From NCBI RefSeq assembly GCF_037392515.1, contig NC_090287.1, positions 12,761,001 to 12,825,000 on the forward strand: 64,000 nucleotides of DNA, in the 5' to 3' direction. Origin of the DNA: Haliotis asinina (taxonomy: Eukaryota > Mollusca > Gastropoda > Lepetellida > Haliotidae). Positions within the stretch are counted from its first letter, which is position 1. Each line of letters opens with the position of its first letter. Of the stretch, positions 58,220 through 64,000 are shown piece by piece. The position numbers were made by a program, and so were the translations under genes. A model generated the notes under the pieces. The model searched no databases, had not been told where the DNA came from, and worked only from the letters and a program-made list of their open reading frames with translations.

Positions 58220-60460
58220 ACATTGCCTAGTGGAACCCACCAAGAACTTTCCGAAGAATATGAAGGCTCCCTAACGCTGCAGCCTTCTGCATTTCACAGA
58301 TTGTCAGAAGGGCTGTGCTCCCGGATGAGTACCTGGGTACTCTCCTGATTTGCACCAAGAGTTCAGGAGGTACCAAACCAAGGGCACCGAGAACAATGGG
58401 GAACCTGACGACAGTGTACCTGGGATGCAAGAGAGACATTTCAAAGGCTAGGTCCGCATATTTATCTCGCTTTTCATGATTCTTGCCAATCACATTGCTG
58501 TCGAAAGGGACAGGAAATTCAATGATATAAATAAACACATTAGCTTCAACAAAAAGGACAAGATCAGGTTTGTTGGCTGGAATTTTCTGAGGCTGTATAT
58601 TGGCCTGTTCCAGAGAAGTTTAAAGCTGTCATTTTCCATGACACCCTGGACGTGTTCATGGTCGTATCATGGGTGGACCTGGGAATCAAAGTCACAGGCA
58701 TGGCAGAGACGATAGTAAAAGCAGCGAGACATGCCATCATCAGCCTGGTTCCCTGGGTCTCATGCGCCTGTGCTAACGGTACGACACTGACCATGGCAAC
58801 TACTGCTGAATGGCAACCTTCAGTGCGGGCAGACGCGCCATACATTTACTATGGGAAAATCCGAGAACGGGTGGTTAGAATTTTTTCATAGCATTGTCAT
58901 CGATATGTGGTAAAGTCTACCTCACCAGAACGACGCCCGTCGTTACTTTCAGTGCTGGAAAACGCTATTTAAACAGTTTCGAAACACGAAAATCATCGTT
59001 ACATGGGCACTGTGCAATCAATGTCACAAGCCCTCAGTTTCACATTTGAGACCAGCCGACTTCATCCAGGCAAAGGAGTCCGTTGGATTGCTGTTCTGTT
59101 CTAAACACTGCATGTACACACTATGCAATGACTTCTCTCCACAAAGGACCGACTCTAAGTAGACTTGGTGAAGGACCTCGCCTGTTTTACTCCCAACGCT
59201 ACACCGTCCAGCAGTACATTGCCATTAAGAAAATCTACCTCAAATTTCAGATTGTGTCCAACAACCTTGGTACGATTAAAACATCATCACTAGAGGATCA
59301 TCCGATAAATAAATATGTGCAAAAGTACACAATAAAATTCTATCATGAAGAGCCTCCTCATTAATCAAACCCCGACCTCCCGAATTGATTGGCATATATA
59401 TACGATTAAGAGAGGAACGAGGGTGGTGCGCTCTGTTATCTGACATGATCCTTCTGGTCAGGCGGTCAAGACCCTGGATGTCTTGTTTTGCTCAGTCAAC
59501 TACTCCAAAGGAATAGGAGAGGACTGGCTCAGCAAAAGTATTGGTGGTTTTGACATTGTTTCGAGCATTTAGCTCTGAGCTACAAATTTTCTTTAAACGA
59601 GATTTATACTCGCCCCGAAGAGTATCTTGAATGTGGGCACGAACTTGCATTCCAAGATAGGTGTAGGCCTGATCTTCCACAAGATGCTCAATAACTCCTC
59701 CCCCTTGTAGCTTGACCGATCCATCATTGGTTACCTTGCCACGTTTCAGATGAAGAGTATTACATTTGTCGAGTCCAAATGTCATGCCAATATCCTTAGA
59801 GAAGGACTCGACAAGGAGAACCTGTTCTTTCAAATTGGTCTTTCCTTTGGCAAGGAGCTCGATGTCATCCATGTAGAGGAGATGAGTAAGATGTGTTGGG
59901 GATCTGTGCTGAGGAGGTGAGGGATGGTACCCTTCCTCCCTGTTGAGCAGAAAACTCAAAGGATTTAGAGAATGACAAAAAAGCAAAGGACTGACAGAGT
60001 CCCCCTGAAATATTCCCCTTCTGATTGGAATAGATTCCGATGTCTGCACCTGCCCTTGCGAGTACATCTCAAGTTGAGTCGACAGCAACTCATTAAAGAC
60101 TTGAGTAAATCAAGTAGGTCAATACATTGAAGAAACTTCAGAATCCATTCGTGTGTGACAGAGTCGTACGCCTTTTTGTAGTCTATCCAGCACGTGATAC
60201 GTTTTAGCCTCTTCCAAATCATTTTCTGTACAAGAAGTTGATCCTTGCACAACCAACATCCCTTTCTCGCCCCCTTCTGCTCTCTCTAAATTATCTCATT
60301 GGAAGAGCACTAAGATGACACGAGGTTTGTCAAACACCCTGTGAATAATTTGTATTGAGTATTCAAACACTCGACAGGGCGGAAGTTTTGGGGGTCAGTC
60401 AAGTCTCTTTTTTTAGGAAGGAGTATCGTGCGACCTTTGCAGAACCATGGAGGAACATCA
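58220..60460 (-). pseudogene. Degraded non-LTR retrotransposon with RT and restriction-like endonuclease (R2-superclade-like)
   Basis: Read from 60455 downward: GRTILLPKK, NFRPVECLNT, WIDYKKAYDSVTHEWILKFL, RRGIFQGDSVSPLLF, LLYMDDIELLAKG, then SFGVVD-stop-AKQDIQGLDRLTRR, MPINSGGRGL, a weak Cys-rich part near 58880, KLLWNRPIYS, YIIEFPVPFDSNV, KRDKYADLAFEM, IVLGALGLV and ILRKVLGG. The RT aspartates (DYKKAYDS, YMDD) survive. The order RT, thumb, Cys motif and PD-(D/E)XK-type endonuclease is that of RLE-encoding LINEs. A TGA in place of an expected Trp codon near 59492 and several frameshifts make it inactive. The 5' end and N-terminal DNA-binding fingers are not found. Confidence 0.85.
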
Positions 60461-60944
60461 CCTGTGTCATTTTTATTATTATTACAACTTGATATTTACT
60501 ATTATGTGATTTCTGTACCATACATCGTGTAATAGTATTATTGTATTATCTTTTGATACGTTGGTACACCATGTGTCACTCTCTGTCTTATATGTTTGAT
60601 ACAATATTGCCCACTGTTTCGCATTTGACAAGTACCATAAATTCATTAGATACCGATTATATTAACTTTGAAACCATCGACTATCTATTACCACTACTTG
60701 TCATGTGTTATATTTATTGCAATGTGACTGATATTCACTTTGTGTCTATAGACTACCATGAATGTACCAAGCGAAAAAACGTTATTACCTTTTCTTAGAC
60801 ATTGATGTAATACAACCTGACACCTGAATGTTTTCTCACGATACAGAGCATGGTGACAGGACTAAGTAAATATACATATGTAATAATACTGCACTCTATC
60901 CATGGAAATATAACCTGCCATAAACATATACCAGCTTGGCCTTT
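60461..60944. other. Intergenic sequence
   Basis: AT-rich; an 85-codon ORF at 60541-60798 is not recognised. Confidence 0.35.
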
Positions 60945-61470
60945 ATTAAGGCAAACACTACACTACGTCCATCAGTATAGCTAAATTGTATGAACCGTAT
61001 GAACTTGTATGTTATCGTAGTAACATGTTTTGGTTACTTATTAAAGCCAACACTACACTATGTCCATCAGCATAGCAACCCTGTATGAACGGCACGAACG
61101 TATATGGTATTGTATGAATACATTCTCTATTAAAGCCAACACTACACTCTGTCCATCAGCATAGCGACCCTGTATGAACCGTATGAACGTATATGGTACT
61201 GTATGAATACATTCTCTATTAAAGCAAACACTACACTCTGTCCATCAGCATAGCAACCCTGTATGAACCGTATGAACGTATATGGTACTGTATGAATACA
61301 TTCTCTATGAAAGCAAACACTACACTCTGTTCATCAGTGTAACTATTCTGTATAAACCGTAACGAAGATGTATTGTACTGAACGTACATGTTATCATATG
61401 CAGTTTTTTGCTTTATATACTATTATATGAAGTTGTTCTTTAGTCAAACAAACATTATACTCCGTCCATT
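60945..61470. repeat. ~88-bp tandem repeat (five to six units)
   Basis: Units start (c/t)tattaaag(c)caaacac, then tacactctgtccatcagcat, gaccctgtatgaac and gtatgaacgtatatggta, near 60945, 61038, 61128, 61216, 61304 and a decayed one at 61440. Confidence 0.9.
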
Positions 61471-61554
61471 GGTTAAACTAGCCTCTTTGAACTGTATGAA
61501 CGTGTAATCATGTTCTTTATATGGTCGTGACTTGACGAAACTGTGTACTGGCAT

Positions 61555-62235
61555 GGTCAGATTACCAGTTGAACTTGGGCGTTATCATAACGTAATAAGA
61601 AAACTGCGATTCATTTTGTTATGATACGTCCAGTGTATGAAAGGTTAAGCTCTAACTAACCACTGTTTGTGCATCCTATCATATAGAAACTAGTTTCATC
61701 AATCTAGTGGCGTCTAATGATACAAGCGTTAGTATTAAACTACGACTGTGTGTTCATAATGCACTACGTCTAAGACGTCCACGTTTGTAGTGAATAGGCC
61801 TTCAGCAACCCATGCTTGCCACAAAAGGCGACTATGGTTGTCGTAAGAGGCGACTAACAGGCTCGGGTGGTCAGACTCACTGACTTGGTTGACACAAGTT
61901 TGTAACCTGCAAACTCCAACCAGTTGGTTGTATCATCTGTGTATGGGCGATATCAAAACGAAATAAGATCACTGTTACATTGTAATGTGTGTACGCTAGA
62001 CATGATTGAATATGAATTTTGTTATAACACGTTCATCCTATGAAAGCTTAAGTTCCAAATACCTACGGTTTGTCTGGACATCATATAATATAAAAAATAG
62101 TTTCATCAATGGTATCTAAAGATACCAACGTTTTTATTAAACTACAAGTATATTTGCACTGTGCACTACGCCTGAGATACTGCAGTTTGTAACATACAAA
62201 TGCCATCTTGCTGTATTACCTGTATATAAGCCGGA
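61555..62235. repeat. ~400-bp tandem duplication, split by a family A SINE
   Basis: gggcg(t/a)tatcataacg/aacg, ttttgttat(g/a)a, ctatgaaag(g/c)ttaag, agtttcatcaat and gataca(a/c)cgtt…attaaacta recur at about 61560-61795 and 61945-62200. The SINE sits at 61797-61905. Confidence 0.75.
61797..61905 (+). mobile_element. Family A SINE, 5' part
   Basis: ggccttcagcaacccatgct, ccacaaaaggcgactatgg, gtcgtaagaggcgactaaca and gacttggttgacacaagt; the rest is missing. Confidence 0.8.
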
Positions 62236-64000
62236 AGGCTTAATAAACAAACTGAACTGAATGCAACCATGCACAATCTCTTTGCTTTCTTTAGTACTGT
62301 ACGAACATGTAACCTTGGTGCAAGTAGAAATATTAGATAAAAAGTTACAAAATTGCCAGTCCGAATACAAACTTGCCTTTCGGCTTTTCAACAGTAAAAT
62401 AATAATAATTAATGTAATCACGCGTGACGGCCACACCACACTAAGTGTTATAGGAATCCATGCTGGCCCTAAGCCATTCAAATGCGTAGCATAACCGTGT
62501 GTGTGTTTCCAAACATTCAATTACCAAAATGTAGCCCTCATCCTGGACATCTAATTAAGAATACCATTTACGCTTTGTAATTTTCGTTAAGTAGGTGCTC
62601 AGAAATTCCGTGTAGCTGAAAATGTGCTCCACACATACCCTATGCAATGATAGGTTGGAAGTAGCGGTCATTTCAGCTCGTCATACAAATGTCAACTATG
62701 ATAAACCGGAGAGTCTTGAAATGCAACAAGGTGTGTCCTATACAACACAAGAATCAGTGATTGTAAAGCTACCTCCAGAGATCTTAGTTTCTAAGTTTTA
62801 AACTTTCATACGTCAAACGTTCTTCGAATGTTCTGCTTTGACCAATGCTTATGATACTATCACTAATATATGTGATTTACAGTTGTAGCCTTGTTATTTA
62901 CGTTATCAGGACCTCTGTGTCTAATCTTAATGGTCCGGCTAACCATAATACATTGTTTTCATTAATTAGTTGTCAGTTTGGAAAAGCAACAGACTCTAAA
63001 AAATCCAATCAAGACTTGCAACTTTCGGCGTTTGATGTTGTTTATTTGCAGGAAAAGGACGAAACAGTGTAATTTACGGCACTCATCAAAATGATGAGCT
63101 GTTGCACATATGACTGTTGAGATCGTTGGGAGCAGCATGTGTGATTATTGCCTGACGATACAGTATGATAGTTACAGATGATAATCAAATATGAGACTTT
63201 GCAATGCTGGTTTAGCTATATCACTTAGAAGGCGTATCAGTTTTAACAATCGAATTTCCCTTAATACCTAGCATAAAAGTCTGAAAGAATATAATACACG
63301 TCCGGATGTTCATACCGAGTTTCCACACAAATAAAATATGAAATCTTATACTGCTGTCTTTGAGACTATCAATGCATTGCTACTTGAACATCAGCGGGTC
63401 ATTATGACATGGGTATCAAAATTCATTGTAACTTCAGGGTACGTTATGATAAAGAACTCTTGCAAAATAATTGCTCGTGAACGAGTGCTGAATGTTTAGC
63501 AACGAATTCTCTAATGCTTGTACTTTATGAAAAATTTACCGAACACCAAACAGTTCTTCCCTCGAATTTATGCTGGCAGTTGTACAAACTAATTGAGAAT
63601 GGCGGCTAACTTTGAAAACATGTCGTTTTAAAAACTATGTTTATTCCTTCTCCCTCTGATGTGCATACATTAAACAATCAAAGACCTCTCGAGATCGGAT
63701 TTAACAAGCATGGCTTACTATAAATATTAAACGTTCGTTTTGCGACCCTCTAAATCAATTAAATCGACAAATGGTTATTTCTGACAGTAAAAGGGAACAT
63801 AGTTCATTAGCACACTCTCGTCAGTGTATAGAGTAGTTGCTGCCAGAACTTGGAAACGTCTTACCACCTTCCCTCAGATTCTGACGGAGCTCACTGTGCG
63901 CATAAGGATAGTACATTGCACTTTCGCAAAGAACAGGACTCTTAAATGTTAAAGAAATACAATCATGACAATATCGCTTGCAAATGCAGAAACTATTTGC
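62236..64000. other. Distal intergenic sequence
   Basis: AT-rich; small ORFs at 62261-62494 and 62845-63072 are not recognised and have no exon context. Nothing else is supported. Confidence 0.4.

Overview
This is an animal nuclear genome window with short exons, long AT-rich introns with GT-AG junctions, and dense repeats. Two abundant SINE families share a tail ending in (ACTC)n. I associate these families with abalone (Haliotis) and related gastropods, so a vetigastropod mollusc is the likely source; this is inference from memory, not a search.

Three protein-coding genes can be assembled exon by exon with intact reading phase. (1) Positions 579-9741, plus strand, carry the 3' eight exons of a cyclic-nucleotide-gated (CNG) cation channel: most of the nucleotide-binding domain, a coiled coil and a long Ser/Asp-rich tail. 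Earlier exons lie outside the window. (2) Positions 18377-20031, minus strand, carry a complete two-exon mitochondrial monothiol glutaredoxin (GLRX5) with a CGFS active site. (3) Positions 20393-39977, plus strand, carry a complete 23-exon gene for a 935-residue protein. It joins N-terminal ankyrin repeats to a GcnA-like family-20 glycoside hydrolase (GH20) module whose catalytic Asp-Glu pair appears to read Asp-Asp. GLRX5 and the ankyrin-GH20 gene are head to head, 361 bp between start codons, with an ETS-like palindrome between them, so they probably share a bidirectional promoter.

Introns are rich in tandem repeats: a 39-bp minisatellite in the CNG gene, a 1.1-kb array of 30-bp units ending at the acceptor of ankyrin-GH20 exon 9, and a CCACA satellite plus amplified SINE tails in its last intron.

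From about 40 kb to 64 kb I find no host gene. It holds unique AT-rich sequence and decayed mobile elements: SINEs, a Tc1-like transposase fragment beside large arrays built on the palindrome AGATATCT, a possible DIRS-like remnant, a Ty3/gypsy pol fragment, a LINE C-terminal fragment, and a degraded minus-strand non-LTR retrotransposon with reverse transcriptase and a restriction-like endonuclease. Several tandem arrays and segmental duplications complete it.

The most unusual item is the ankyrin-GH20 protein, a cytosolic-looking possible pseudo-hexosaminidase.
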